A stretch of 53,273 nucleotides of DNA, taken from assembly GCA_964428185.1 (NCBI GenBank), contig CAYRXH010000009.1, forward strand, positions 1 through 53,273. The letters run 5' to 3'. The translations under genes were made by a program, and so were the position numbers. Shown piece after piece: positions 18,054-27,546 of this stretch; positions within the stretch are counted from its first letter, which is position 1; the number at the start of each line of letters is the position of its first letter. This DNA is from CAYMAZ01 sp964428185. Its GTDB lineage: Bacteria; Bacteroidota; Bacteroidia; Bacteroidales; DTU049. A model generated the notes under the pieces. It saw only the letters and a list, made by a program, of their open reading frames with translations. It did not search any database and had not been told where the DNA came from.

Positions 18054-19741
18054 CAGAGACGCCCGGTTTTCACAATTTTCCTTATAAATCGGGAAATAAA
18101 TCCCCGTTGCGAAAATACATTAATTTTTCCATCAAAAACAATCACTGGTGGGATAAAATTTATTGTATGCAGACCTTTTTTCATACAACTGTATTCAGAA
18201 GGCTCTATATGAGTCACAAATTTTTCCCTATAGCTTGTTCTGGTGATTTCTGTAATTTCATAAATCACCGAACGCTTCCCGTAATATATATGAGATTCCT
18301 GAGCAGGCCGGTACAACTTTCCATTAAGTCTGAATACTGCTCCGGCCATTCTGGCACAACGGGGATCAAAAACCACAGGATTTTGCGGATGGGCTATATA
18401 TTCCCCCAAAAAACTTTCAGAAAAATAGATATTCAATGAGTTATTTACATCCTTTCCAGGACGTGAACCAAACAACCACCATAATCCATTTTCATTAAAA
18501 ACAACAGGATCAGCCAGAGGATATGGAAAAATGGTTTTTACAAATTCAAGGCGCTCAGTATTTTCTACCCATTCATACACATCCACCCTGCCCTTTTCAA
18601 TCTGTTCAGGAATGATATAGACTTTATTCTCAAATTTCAACACATAAGGAAATGAAAAATGCGACTTTTCAGTCGAAATTGTTTGAGGATTCACAAATTC
18701 ATGTCTTTCATTCAGAAGCATGGTTTTCAAACCAGCTTTTCCCAGTGCATAAGAATAATCTTCGTAAAAAATCCTCAGCCCATTGTCTGTATTTATTGCA
18801 AACGGATCGGCAGGATAAGTGTTTGCTGTTTTCTTTGAAAAAACATGTATTGATTCCGGTAATCTGCCCGTTTTGATGATTTCTTCAGGGCTTCCTTCGG
18901 CAATTCCCAAAGACCATTTTTCATGAATAAACAGATCACGAAGATTAAAGCGAATTCTTCTGATAAACTGCCTGAAGAAAAAACTGATCATCTGAAACAT
19001 TGTAGGCCAACTGTAAACATGAGCTTTTGAAACAGAAGCTTCATTATGAAAATAATCAGCACATCCGTTGAGAATATCTGCACAGACCTGGACAGGCATA
19101 TCTGTTGAAGAATCAATGATATGATGAATGTGAAAAGCACAATCATGAAACTGTGTTTTGTAGAATCTCTTTTTAAGTATGATACCACCGTCAAGATGAT
19201 CAGTAAGGCGTTGTAAAATTACACCATTCACATAGTGCATTCTGTACACCTCCCAGAATCCGGCAGGACCACCCCTGATTATATTCTCATCACTATGATG
19301 AAATGACCATATTCCATATTGTGCAACATTCAGAATATCGCCCCGAATGATTGAAAAGCCAAATCTCAATATAAAATCTGGTTTTGATGTTGCTATTTTT
19401 TGAATATCCTTATCCGAAAAATACTGTGAAAACCTCCCCCTCAATTCCACTTTACATTTTAATACAGGAAGCTTACGCAAACAGCGTGGATTCCTGACAT
19501 TTTTCAATGGACCCTTTCGAAGAAAAACTCTTTCATATAACCGCCACAATACATTTAACTTCGTAATTTTATTCCAGAGAGGTTTTCTGAAATTTGTATA
19601 TTCACCATCATTTCTGATAATCAGAACAGGTTCAGCAAGTCCGCTTTCAATTAATTTCTCAGTGACATCACATTGCCATTGCTTCAGATATTCATTCTGA
19701 ACCATCACTGCAAATCGAAGTTTTACTTTTGTTTCAGACAT
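18053..19741 (-). CDS. Formyltransferase domain fused to a GINT-like beta-propeller
   Basis: 562 residues. Residues about 1-215 resemble the formyl-THF-dependent transferase fold (as in Fmt and ArnA). They show GIWSFHHSDENIIRGGPAG near 143-161 in place of the usual HPS-LLP-RG loop and LDGGIILKK for the catalytic aspartate region. Residues about 290-530 resemble the five-bladed propeller found in plant GINT1 and bacterial polysaccharide proteins (YPADPFA, FSFPYVL, PLADPVVF, ARMAGAVF, KGLHTINF). Probable role: N-formylation of an amino sugar on a surface glycan. It lies between a class V PLP enzyme (26 bp upstream) and a flippase (1 bp overlap). No separate glycosyltransferase is in the operon. 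Confidence 0.78.
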   Translation of the reverse strand: MSETKVKLRFAVMVQNEYLKQWQCDVTEKLIESGLAEPVLIIRNDGEYTNFRKPLWNKITKLNVLWRLYERVFLRKGPLKNVRNPRCLRKLPVLKCKVELRGRFSQYFSDKDIQKIATSKPDFILRFGFSIIRGDILNVAQYGIWSFHHSDENIIRGGPAGFWEVYRMHYVNGVILQRLTDHLDGGIILKKRFYKTQFHDCAFHIHHIIDSSTDMPVQVCADILNGCADYFHNEASVSKAHVYSWPTMFQMISFFFRQFIRRIRFNLRDLFIHEKWSLGIAEGSPEEIIKTGRLPESIHVFSKKTANTYPADPFAINTDNGLRIFYEDYSYALGKAGLKTMLLNERHEFVNPQTISTEKSHFSFPYVLKFENKVYIIPEQIEKGRVDVYEWVENTERLEFVKTIFPYPLADPVVFNENGLWWLFGSRPGKDVNNSLNIYFSESFLGEYIAHPQNPVVFDPRCARMAGAVFRLNGKLYRPAQESHIYYGKRSVIYEITEITRTSYREKFVTHIEPSEYSCMKKGLHTINFIPPVIVFDGKINVFSQRGFISRFIRKIVKTGRL

Positions 19742-19767
19742 TTCCGGAATATTGTGAAACTTTCTGA

Positions 19768-21237
19768 CTACAACAAATTAAACCAGTTTTCAACGATCGG
19801 GCGGCTGCAGTTTTTAAACTGCTTGTGAGAAAATTCATTGGTTTTTCTGTCATAGTCATACTCTGACTTCCAAGTATGAAAGTTCAGTGAAATTTCCCTT
19901 ATAGCATAGATTATAAATTCCAGTTCGCTATCCTTCATCATGGGATGAAGCGACATCCTCACCCATCCAGGCTTGGTTGAAAGATCACCGGAAGAAATCA
20001 ACTCTGTAATATTCTTTGACTTTTCATAACTCACTTCGAGTAAATAATGCCCGTAGGTTCCTGCACATGCACATCCGCCTCGCACCTGAATTCCATAACG
20101 GTCACTCAACATTTTTACAATGAGATTATAGTGCAAATCCTCTATATAAAATGAAAAAACGCCCAGCCTGTCCTCAATAGGATCGGCCAGAATTTTCAAT
20201 CCAGGGATTTCACGCAAGCCTTTAAAACCGATTTTCAGCAACTCCTTTTCCCTTTCAATAATTGCTTTGGTTGTCATTTGTTCTTTCAGCAATATGGCAA
20301 ATGCTGCCCTCATGCATTGCAGAAAGCCAGGGGTTCCGCCATCTTCACGTACTTCAATATCATTGATATAGCGATATTCTCCCCAGGGATTTGTCCATTC
20401 AACAGTTCCACCACCGGGTTGATCTGGGCTCTTACTATTATACAATGCCTTATTAAAAATCAAAATTCCTGATGAACCGGGTCCACCAAGAAATTTATGA
20501 GGCGAGAAAAAAATTGCATCCAGCCCTGATTCTTCATCAGGGTGCATATTGATATCCTCATAAGGAGCAGAAGCTGCATAATCAACAAAACAAACACCTC
20601 CATGCCGGTGCATGATTCTTGCCATTTCATGAATGTCGGTATGCACTCCTGTTACATTGGAACACGCTGTAAATGAGCCGATTTTAACTTTTCGGTCTGA
20701 ATACAGTTTTAGCTTTTTTTCCAGATCATTAAGATCTACTTTCATGTCACCATCAGGTTCAATGATCACAACATCTGCAGCCGTCTCATACCATGAGGTC
20801 TGATTGGAATGATGCTCCATGTGGGTCACAAATACAACTGGACGCTGACTCTTTTCAAGACAATCCTTGCCTGCAATCTTTCCACACAATTTTAAACCTA
20901 GAATTCTCTGAAGCTTCACAACTGCTGCTGTCATACCAAAACCTGTAGTAATCAGCACATCATCCTTTGAGGCATGAACATGTTTTTTAATAATCTCTCT
21001 GGAAAAATGATAGGCATCTGTCATCAGTGTCCCTGTTGCATTTGATTCTGTATGGGTATTGGCCACAAAAGGCCCGATAAAATCAGTCATCCTCCTTTCA
21101 ATAGGAGCATACAACCTACCACTGGCAATCCAGTCGGCATATACCAGCTTTAACATACCATAAGGACCATGAAACTCATAATCATAGCCTATCGTGTTTT
21201 TTCTGAATTTTTCAAAATATTCTTCAAGCGATTTCAT
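19768..21237 (-). CDS. Class V PLP-dependent enzyme (SufS/CsdA-like aminotransferase)
   Basis: 489 residues. The PLP lysine is Lys248 in FFSPHKFLGGPGSSG, with the cofactor aspartate Asp219 in CFVDYAAS and THMEHHSNQ near 138-146. The C-terminal motif GGCACAGTYGHYLL holds the cysteine pair region of cysteine-desulfurase relatives, but the protein is about 80 residues longer than SufS. It could be a desulfurase-like enzyme or an aminotransferase acting on a sugar or amino acid. It is the first gene of an operon with the formyltransferase fusion and flippase. A -7 box lies 30 bp upstream. True sugar aminotransferases normally belong to the DegT family, so the context is unusual. Confidence 0.82.
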   Translation of the reverse strand: MKSLEEYFEKFRKNTIGYDYEFHGPYGMLKLVYADWIASGRLYAPIERRMTDFIGPFVANTHTESNATGTLMTDAYHFSREIIKKHVHASKDDVLITTGFGMTAAVVKLQRILGLKLCGKIAGKDCLEKSQRPVVFVTHMEHHSNQTSWYETAADVVIIEPDGDMKVDLNDLEKKLKLYSDRKVKIGSFTACSNVTGVHTDIHEMARIMHRHGGVCFVDYAASAPYEDINMHPDEESGLDAIFFSPHKFLGGPGSSGILIFNKALYNSKSPDQPGGGTVEWTNPWGEYRYINDIEVREDGGTPGFLQCMRAAFAILLKEQMTTKAIIEREKELLKIGFKGLREIPGLKILADPIEDRLGVFSFYIEDLHYNLIVKMLSDRYGIQVRGGCACAGTYGHYLLEVSYEKSKNITELISSGDLSTKPGWVRMSLHPMMKDSELEFIIYAIREISLNFHTWKSEYDYDRKTNEFSHKQFKNCSRPIVENWFNLL

Positions 21238-21267
21238 AAGTATATTAAATCAAAATTCTGAAGTGGT

Positions 21268-21275
21268 CAAAATTA
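21268..21275 (-). promoter_or_regulatory. -7 promoter box of the PLP enzyme/formyltransferase/flippase operon
   Basis: TAATTTTG on the minus strand, perfect consensus, 30 bp before the ATG at 21237. It is divergent from the lplA promoter. Confidence 0.55.
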
Positions 21276-21361
21276 GCAGTTTTCATTGACAGTCTATACA
21301 AAAAAATATCAAAATACTGATTTGTAAACATTTGATAAATTAAACTATCAACCAAAGATTG

Positions 21362-21369
21362 TATTTTTG
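21362..21369 (+). promoter_or_regulatory. -7 promoter box of lplA
   Basis: TATTTTTG, 16 bp before the ATG at 21386. It excludes the TTG at 21359 as a start. Confidence 0.6.
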
Positions 21370-21385
21370 CATACACTTAGGCAGT

Positions 21386-22360
21386 ATGAAACATATTATC
21401 AGCCACTCAGATTCTCCTTCATTCAATCTTGCACTTGAAGAGTATTTTTTCAATCAATCAGATGATAATTTTTTTCTTATCTACATAAACAAGCCTTCAA
21501 TTATAATTGGGAAGCATCAGATCCCATGCAAAGAAACAGACATTATCTGTTCCTTTGAAAATAATATCCCTATTTATAGAAGGTTTTCCGGAGGAGGTAC
21601 TGTCTATCACGACCCCGGCAATATTAATTTCTGTTTTATCAAACATCTTGCTTCAGATTCTGTCAGCATCGATTTCAGCATTTATACAAAAATAATTACA
21701 GACTATCTTCTCACTCTGAAACTAGATGTTACGACCAATGAGAGAAATAATATTCTCATTGGAACAAAAAAAATCTCCGGCAATGCACAGCATATCAGCA
21801 GAAAAAAAGTGCTTCACCATGGTACACTTCTGTTCAATTCTGATTTGAATAAACTCAGATCAATGACACATGTTTCACAAACAGAGTATATTGACAAGTC
21901 GGTAAAATCAATCTCTTCTGAAACAACCAACATTTTTAACCATCTTACATATAAGATGAATATCTCTGAGTTTGTTAAAGGACTTGTAAAATTTGTGAAC
22001 ATAAACTTGCTGTCTGAACAATTTCATCTGACACAGAAAATGATTTCTGACATTCAACGCCTTGCCATAAGCAAATATGAGAGTGATGAATGGACATACG
22101 GGTATTCACCAGACTACACCCTTTATAAAGACACAAGTTTTCAGGAGCATCGTATCCGGTTTTCAATGAAAGTAAGCAAAGGTATAATTAGTGATTTTAA
22201 CATTGAACATGATGCGAATGAAATCATCGGTTTTACTAGCAATCATTTGATAGGAAAATTACATACACCGGTCAATATATTTGGTGCAATTGAAATGCTT
22301 CCAAACAATTTTTTTCATGGAAATTCAGATAAAAAATCCATTGGCAGAATTTTTTTCTAA
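21386..22360 (+). CDS. lplA: Lipoate-protein ligase A
   Basis: 324 residues from the ATG at 21386. It attaches lipoate, via lipoyl-AMP, to E2 and GcvH proteins. Visible motifs are RRFSGGGTVYHDPGNINF (about 65-82) and the catalytic lysine region GTKKISGNAQ (about 126-135), followed by HHGTLLF. The C-terminal accessory domain (WTYGYSPDYTLY, then MKVSKGIISDF) is present, so the enzyme should carry out both activation and transfer. It is divergent from the PLP enzyme and upstream of a lipoprotein that has its own promoter box. Confidence 0.92.
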   Translation: MKHIISHSDSPSFNLALEEYFFNQSDDNFFLIYINKPSIIIGKHQIPCKETDIICSFENNIPIYRRFSGGGTVYHDPGNINFCFIKHLASDSVSIDFSIYTKIITDYLLTLKLDVTTNERNNILIGTKKISGNAQHISRKKVLHHGTLLFNSDLNKLRSMTHVSQTEYIDKSVKSISSETTNIFNHLTYKMNISEFVKGLVKFVNINLLSEQFHLTQKMISDIQRLAISKYESDEWTYGYSPDYTLYKDTSFQEHRIRFSMKVSKGIISDFNIEHDANEIIGFTSNHLIGKLHTPVNIFGAIEMLPNNFFHGNSDKKSIGRIFF

Positions 22361-22365
22361 ATTTG
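22358..22365 (+). promoter_or_regulatory. Possible -7 promoter box of the DUF6340 gene
   Basis: TAAATTTG overlapping the lplA stop codon, 44 bp before the ATG at 22410. The spacing is longer than for the other boxes. Confidence 0.4.
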
Positions 22366-22409
22366 GCATGATTTTTCATAATTCAAAACAAACTTAATAA
22401 ATCATCATC

Positions 22410-23462
22410 ATGAAAAGTATTATCCTTAAAACCCTGCTACTTTCAATCATCCTGATCAGTGTTTTTTCCTGCAGTAAATATCATTTTTCAACCGGCATAC
22501 TTGTTCCTGCTGACATTACCATTTCACAGGATCTTCAGACACTTGGAATATTGAACCGCTCACTTCCTGAAAAGGGAAACTGGCTACAGAATTTGGGAGA
22601 AGGAATTCTAACAGGTGAATCAGTTTTTGCAGATCGTGAAGGGTCAATGAACTGCATCAGGGGTGCAGCCAATACATTAAATGTTAATCCAAGGTTTAAG
22701 GCAGTTCTCATGGAAAGTGAGGAATATAAGGGAACTGGGACGAAACAGTTTCCTGTGCCACTTGAATGGTCTGAGGTAGATGTGCTTTGTAAAAAATATC
22801 AGGTTGATGGGCTGGTTGTGCTTGAAACTTTTGACAGCGACATTTTTCTCGCCACAGGAAATCGTGAAAGAACCAGAAGGGAAAACGGTGTAGATATCAA
22901 TTATCTGGAATATTATGCTGAATTACGAATCAGAGTTAATGCCGGCTGGAGATTTTATGACAATGTAAATAAAAAAATGATTGATCAGCAAGTATTCACT
23001 GATGAAAAAATGTGGAGTGGTGCAGGATTAACTCCAGATGAGGCATACAGCAGGCTTCCCAGAAAACGCGCAGCGATCAATGATGCTGCAATATTTGCTG
23101 GCGAAATGCTTGCGTTCAGAATCTCACCTAAATGGCTCACTGCCAGCAGAACAATTTATAAAAAAGGAGGCGGTCAGGGCAATTTCAAACTTGCAAAGGA
23201 ACAGGCCAGAGTGAAAAACTGGGAAGAAGTGATCAAACTCATGGAACCGCTGAGCAAAGTATCAGACAATAAAGTAGCTGCCCGTGCATGCCATAATATA
23301 GCCGTGGCTTTCGAAATGACCGGAGAGTTGAATACAGCTTTTGAATGGGCAAAAAAAGCTTATACACTGCACGGAAAAAGTATTTACAGAAATTATGTCA
23401 ATGAACTCAATATTAGAATTATGGATCAGGAAAAACTGAAAGAACAAATGGAGGGTAAGTAA
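22410..23462 (+). CDS. DUF6340 family lipoprotein
   Basis: 350 residues. The signal peptide ends in a lipobox (SVFSC) with lipidated Cys21. The region with ILVPADITI at the N-terminus, the DGLVVLETFDSD strand and the WRFYDNVN segment match what I know of the Bacteroidota family DUF6340. Residues about 265-335 form two helical repeats of TPR type (ARACHNIAVAFEMTGELNTA). Function is unknown. A strong hairpin terminator follows 21 bp after the stop. Confidence 0.8.
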   Translation: MKSIILKTLLLSIILISVFSCSKYHFSTGILVPADITISQDLQTLGILNRSLPEKGNWLQNLGEGILTGESVFADREGSMNCIRGAANTLNVNPRFKAVLMESEEYKGTGTKQFPVPLEWSEVDVLCKKYQVDGLVVLETFDSDIFLATGNRERTRRENGVDINYLEYYAELRIRVNAGWRFYDNVNKKMIDQQVFTDEKMWSGAGLTPDEAYSRLPRKRAAINDAAIFAGEMLAFRISPKWLTASRTIYKKGGGQGNFKLAKEQARVKNWEEVIKLMEPLSKVSDNKVAARACHNIAVAFEMTGELNTAFEWAKKAYTLHGKSIYRNYVNELNIRIMDQEKLKEQMEGK

Positions 23463-23482
23463 GTTCTTCTCCTGATTCTCAT

Positions 23483-23513
23483 AAAAGCCGTTCACAAAAA
23501 ACGGCTTTTTTTT
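23483..23513 (+). terminator. Rho-independent terminator after the DUF6340 gene
   Basis: Perfect 10 bp stem AAAAGCCGTT/AACGGCTTTT with a 7-base loop, followed by a T run. Confidence 0.85.
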
Positions 23514-23526
23514 CATTCCATTTTCT

Positions 23527-23534
23527 TATCTTTG
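23527..23534 (+). promoter_or_regulatory. -7 promoter box of the DUF4293 gene
   Basis: TATCTTTG, perfect consensus, 16 bp before the ATG at 23551 and just after the preceding terminator. Confidence 0.6.
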
Positions 23535-23550
23535 CAAAAAAATTATCATC

Positions 23551-24015
23551 ATGTTTCTAAGAATTCAAAGCCTCTATCTTGTTTTGGCAGTTATCGCTTC
23601 TGTCCTATTCTTCCTGTTTCCCTTTGCAAAATACTTTACACAGGAAGGAATCTATGAATTTTCCATTACCGGAATGAAACTCATCACCGATGCATCTGTT
23701 ACTACAACAATGTTTCCGGAACTTTTAATATCATTGACATGTGTTGTTACTATACTTATCATTGCCACTCTTTTTCTTTTCAAAAAAAGAATCCTTCAGA
23801 TGAGAATAATCGCTGTGGCATTTCTTCTCAATGCTATTCTGATAGGCTGTATTTTTTATTTTACAGATCAGTTTGCTACCCGTTTTAACACAACTACAAA
23901 TTATAAAAATATTGGATTTCTGATGCCGTTCATTATTCTCATTTTTCTGTTGCTTGCCAACAAGGCAATCAAAAATGATGAAATTAAAATGAGAAAAAGC
24001 AACAGAATCAGATAG
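23551..24015 (+). CDS. DUF4293 family membrane protein
   Basis: 154 residues with four membrane helices (about 7-27, 55-77, 86-106, 122-138). The first helix begins RIQSLYLVLAVIAS, the usual start of the DUF4293 family of Bacteroidota. The C-terminus is short, basic and cytoplasmic. Function unknown. It stands alone between two predicted terminators and has its own promoter box. Confidence 0.8.
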   Translation: MFLRIQSLYLVLAVIASVLFFLFPFAKYFTQEGIYEFSITGMKLITDASVTTTMFPELLISLTCVVTILIIATLFLFKKRILQMRIIAVAFLLNAILIGCIFYFTDQFATRFNTTTNYKNIGFLMPFIILIFLLLANKAIKNDEIKMRKSNRIR

Positions 24016-24021
24016 TTGTTC

Positions 24022-24044
24022 TCAATATGCAACATATTGATTTT
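24022..24044 (+). terminator. Probable terminator after the DUF4293 gene
   Basis: Perfect 8 bp stem TCAATATG/CATATTGA with loop CAA, followed by TTTT, starting 7 bp after the stop. The stem is AT-rich, so strength is uncertain. Confidence 0.5.
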
Positions 24045-24200
24045 AGCTTTATATATTAGTGATTTTTAAAGCCAAATATATTCTCATTTTTCCAATTATT
24101 ACGGGATAATTCACTTTTTTTTTTCCTGATTATTGCTACTGAATTATTTTTTCAGATATTTATTCGTTGTTTATATGTAAATATTCGCCAATTCAGCAAA

Positions 24201-26583
24201 ATGAAGAACAATATTACTTACACTTTTCTGATATCACTCATTCTGATGATGGTATCAGCTCCTTTTATCAATGCCCAGAGATCAAAAAACATCATTACCC
24301 TGAAAAGGGATAAACCAGTTATTGAGCTTGGTGAATCAAACACAATCCACTGGTCTGTAAAAAAGATCAAAAAGTATGGATGACGACAATGATGCACCTC
24401 TCGATTTCAGTGGATCGATGGAAGTGATGCCCATTGAAACAACAAAATATTCTTTTTATGCAAAAAAGGGCAGAAAGACATATTCAAAAACCACCAAAAT
24501 TACTGTTCTGAAACCTGAAATTATTTCTTTCGGAGGATCATCCGTTGTTCGGGAGAACAAGGAAGGATATCTTGAAGGCAGGCAAGAAACTGCAGTTATA
24601 TTCAGATCGAAGGTATCGCAGACAGCCTTCCTGCCAGCGGGCGCATCAGCATCACCCCTTCTCAGTCAACGAGTTACAGATTAATTGCGGTGAACAATTA
24701 TTATAATAAAACAACTGCCGACTTTCGGGTTTCTGTGCAGTATGACGAGTATGTGAAAGCACCGCCATGGATGACCGAAGGAAATGAAGCAGTCATTTTC
24801 ATGGAGATTTTTGGAAGCTAAAAAAGTGACCGTTGCTCCTGTAAATCTTGAGTTTAACAGTACTGATAGTCTGGTATTCAAACCTGCTTTTACTCAGACA
24901 TACACAATCCGGGTATTCAGGAAAGACAGCCATATTGACACATTTGAACAAACCGTTGAGGTAAGAAACAGAGGCATTAAGTATTTTTCAGGGGACAACT
25001 GTATTTGGCTCGGTGATCAGGCAACTCTGAGCTGGAGAACATTCGGCTGTGACAGAACTGTAATCCGCGAGCCGGAGTTGATATGCCTCCTGAGGGGACA
25101 TGTCTTGTTCAACCTGATTCGACCGCAACATTCACGCTTGAAGCATGGTACGGAGACGAAAAATATGAACAAACGTTCAAAGTAAGAGTGAGCCAACGGG
25201 AATATGTATTTAACGGAATCATTAATGCAACAAAAGTCTCGAAAGTCCAGCGTATTGATTTTGTTATTTTTGCAGTTGATGATTCAAAAATACCACAGGA
25301 AATAAAATTGTACGTGCTTGCTGTTGACGAAAAGGGCAACTTTGTTTCAGGACTGGCTCCTCCGAATGTCAGCGATAAGCAGTGCAGAGAATATTTCTTG
25401 TAAATTATTGAACGGCAACTGGGAAAGAAACCATATACCCTGAAAAATTTCAAAGTGATTGAAAAGTCAATCAAGCCAATGATAACGGAGAACGTGATAT
25501 CAGCCTTGTTATGGACTAAAGCGGATCTATGGCTGCAAGTATCAGAACACTCGAAACTGCCTCTCAGATATTTATCAAACATAAAAATCCGAAAGACAGA
25601 ATATCATTTGTACGATTTGACGACAGCCTGGCACTTGAATTGCCTCTGACACAGTCATCTGAAAAGATATTGAACACCTTAACGTTTAACGGATTGAAGG
25701 AATTCGGAGGTGCCACTGCCTTGTATGCCGGTGCTGACATGGGACTTTACACACTCTCCGACCAGAACAGAAACAAGGAAATGATTCTGTTTACCGATGG
25801 ATATGAAAACTCATCTCTTGTCTATGATTCATTATTTGCAACCAGTGGACAGGAATTCGCTCAAAATGCAATACAAAACTCAACAAGGGTCAGTGCTGTA
25901 TGCTACGGATCTTCGGTAAACACTGAAATACTTCAGAAAATCTGCAATATGACAGGTGGAATGTTATACAGTATCGAAAATCCTTAGGAAATCAGCAAGG
26001 TGATGAAAGAAATGAAGATTATCCGAAATAACTATATATGTCATCACCTACAAACCTGTTTATTCAGACAATGAAGTAAATGTCACTTTGATTTACAATA
26101 ATAATCAAACCGGACATTCCAAGGCAAACAGAACAATCATCTATGACAAGACAATTGATATCAGCAAACTGGATTTTGACACTACTATTTCATACTGGAA
26201 AGAAGACACTCTCGAACTCAAGGGATATATCCCGGTTTTTGTTCCTAAAATTGTAGCACATTTTGATTTTGATTTTGATATATGTTCTCAAACCCGAAGA
26301 TTTTTCAAAAATTGATTTCTTTGTTGACTACATGGAAAAAAACAAAAGCGTCATCATTCTGATTGCCTGGCATACTGATAAGGTCGGATCAGAAAATGCC
26401 TATTATATCCTTGCATACAAAAGAGCAGATGCCGTAAAAAACTACAAGATCTCAGCAGGTGTAGAACCTTCAAGAATTGTTCTGATCGGGTGCGGAAAAG
26501 ATTATCCCGTCTGGACAACAGAAGACGAAGAATGGAAAGCAGCAGAAAACAGAAGAGTGGAAGTCATGTTTCTGAATAAATAA
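24201..26583 (+). pseudogene. Destroyed VWA/OmpA-family surface protein gene
   Basis: One ancestral gene of about 790 codons can be followed across the three plus frames. It begins with a signal peptide (24201, ending FINAQR). Ig-like repeats follow (KKGRKTYSKTTKITVLKPEI and similar), then a VWA domain and a C-terminal OmpA-like domain ending NRRVEVMFLNK at 26583. Frame changes occur near 24370, 24595, 24795, 25070, 25390, 25470, 26035 and 26275. In-frame stops occur at 25517-25519, inside the VWA metal site (VMD-stop-SGSM), and at 25985-25987. The OmpA motif also carries a GHTD to WHTD change. The number of independent lesions, against intact neighbours, indicates a true pseudogene and not sequencing error. 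Confidence 0.88.
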
Positions 26584-26628
26584 TACCGATCCTTAACGTC
26601 AAAATCAACAGCAATACTTAATTTGTAC

Positions 26629-26681
26629 ATTCGTAGATTCGTAGAATTAGATATTCGTAATTCGTAGAGACCTAATTCGTA
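26629..26681. repeat. Short ATTCGTA repeat cluster
   Basis: Five copies of ATTCGTA within 53 bp, at 26629, 26637, 26653, 26660 and 26675. Spacing is irregular. It lies between the VWA pseudogene and the end of the next minus-strand gene. Confidence 0.7.
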
Positions 26682-26686
26682 TTTTT

Positions 26687-27526
26687 TTATATGATAACCG
26701 CCCTCAGTTCAAAAATTCTTCCATTAAGTTTCATCCTGACAATGATTGTTTGGGGAGAAATACTTCTTACATCAATTGGAATTGTATGACGACCTTCATC
26801 AAGTTCAATAAAAAGTCTTTCCAGAAGTTGCCCTGAAATTGTCAATATTCTGAATTCAACTTCCTGAGCATATTGAAGCTCAAACCTGACAGAGAACATT
26901 CCGTCATTTGGATTTGGAAACAGAATAACAGGATCTGTCAACACCGGCTCAGGCTCAGCCTGCCCATTTGTTGTCATTGAATCTGTAAGAAACGTATCTT
27001 CAGGCAGAACATCCTTTGAAACAAATGGTAATGTATCCGGCAAAAGCACTGCCTGAGTGATGATTGTATCCTCCTTACATGGGTTTTTCCCAATGAAATT
27101 GAGATAAAATGTTTTGGGTGTTTTTTCTTTATCAGCATCCCAGTATTCATAGCTGATATTTCGCGGACTAAGCTCTTCGGGACGGAATCTGAAAGAAGCA
27201 GATTCAAAAAGACCACCATTTTGATCACCGTCAATATCAGCAATATTCATAGTATATTCATTTGACCAGTAATATTCAATAATCCGGAAACTGAAATTTC
27301 CATCTCTGTCTGTTCTCAGGCGGCTAACTTCTCCCGTTGCATCATTCACAAGAGTCACTTCAACTCCGCCGATAGGTTGTTCACATTCTACAGCTTTTAC
27401 TTGTCCCAGCATCTTGTAATGCATCACAGGCACACCGTATTGTGCCAGAACTTTTGAAGTGAATCCGAACATGAAACCCAGAAAGGATAAATAAAGAGCC
27501 AGCGTACGATTCAGTAGATTTTTCAT
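26687..27526 (-). CDS. T9SS cargo protein with a YGxP N-terminal domain like the rSAM-linked lipoprotein
   Basis: 279 residues. The signal peptide ends VLAQ, and the mature part begins YGVP (30-33). Residues 34-110 form a carboxypeptidase-regulatory-like domain: QPIGG (50-54), TDRDGNF (72-78) and ADIDGDQNGG (96-105). These motifs stand in the same order and almost the same positions as in the lipoprotein at 14431-14817. The Cys of CYGxP is replaced by Gln, so there is no lipid anchor. Residues about 205-279 form a T9SS tail (FPNPNDGMFSV) that would carry the protein to the surface. A linker rich in Thr, Pro and Asp separates the two. No radical SAM gene is adjacent. A -7 box lies 20 bp upstream. 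Confidence 0.8.
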   Translation of the reverse strand: MKNLLNRTLALYLSFLGFMFGFTSKVLAQYGVPVMHYKMLGQVKAVECEQPIGGVEVTLVNDATGEVSRLRTDRDGNFSFRIIEYYWSNEYTMNIADIDGDQNGGLFESASFRFRPEELSPRNISYEYWDADKEKTPKTFYLNFIGKNPCKEDTIITQAVLLPDTLPFVSKDVLPEDTFLTDSMTTNGQAEPEPVLTDPVILFPNPNDGMFSVRFELQYAQEVEFRILTISGQLLERLFIELDEGRHTIPIDVRSISPQTIIVRMKLNGRIFELRAVII

Positions 27527-27546
27527 AATTGCTTAATTTTGATAAG

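Noticed and set aside
24201..26583. Several small genes, or a programmed frameshift gene
   Set aside because: The pieces align end to end as one protein in changing frames, and two in-frame stops plus at least eight shifts exceed any programmed mechanism.
26629..26681. CRISPR-like array
   Set aside because: Units are 7 bases with irregular 1-9 base spacing and no spacers or cas genes.
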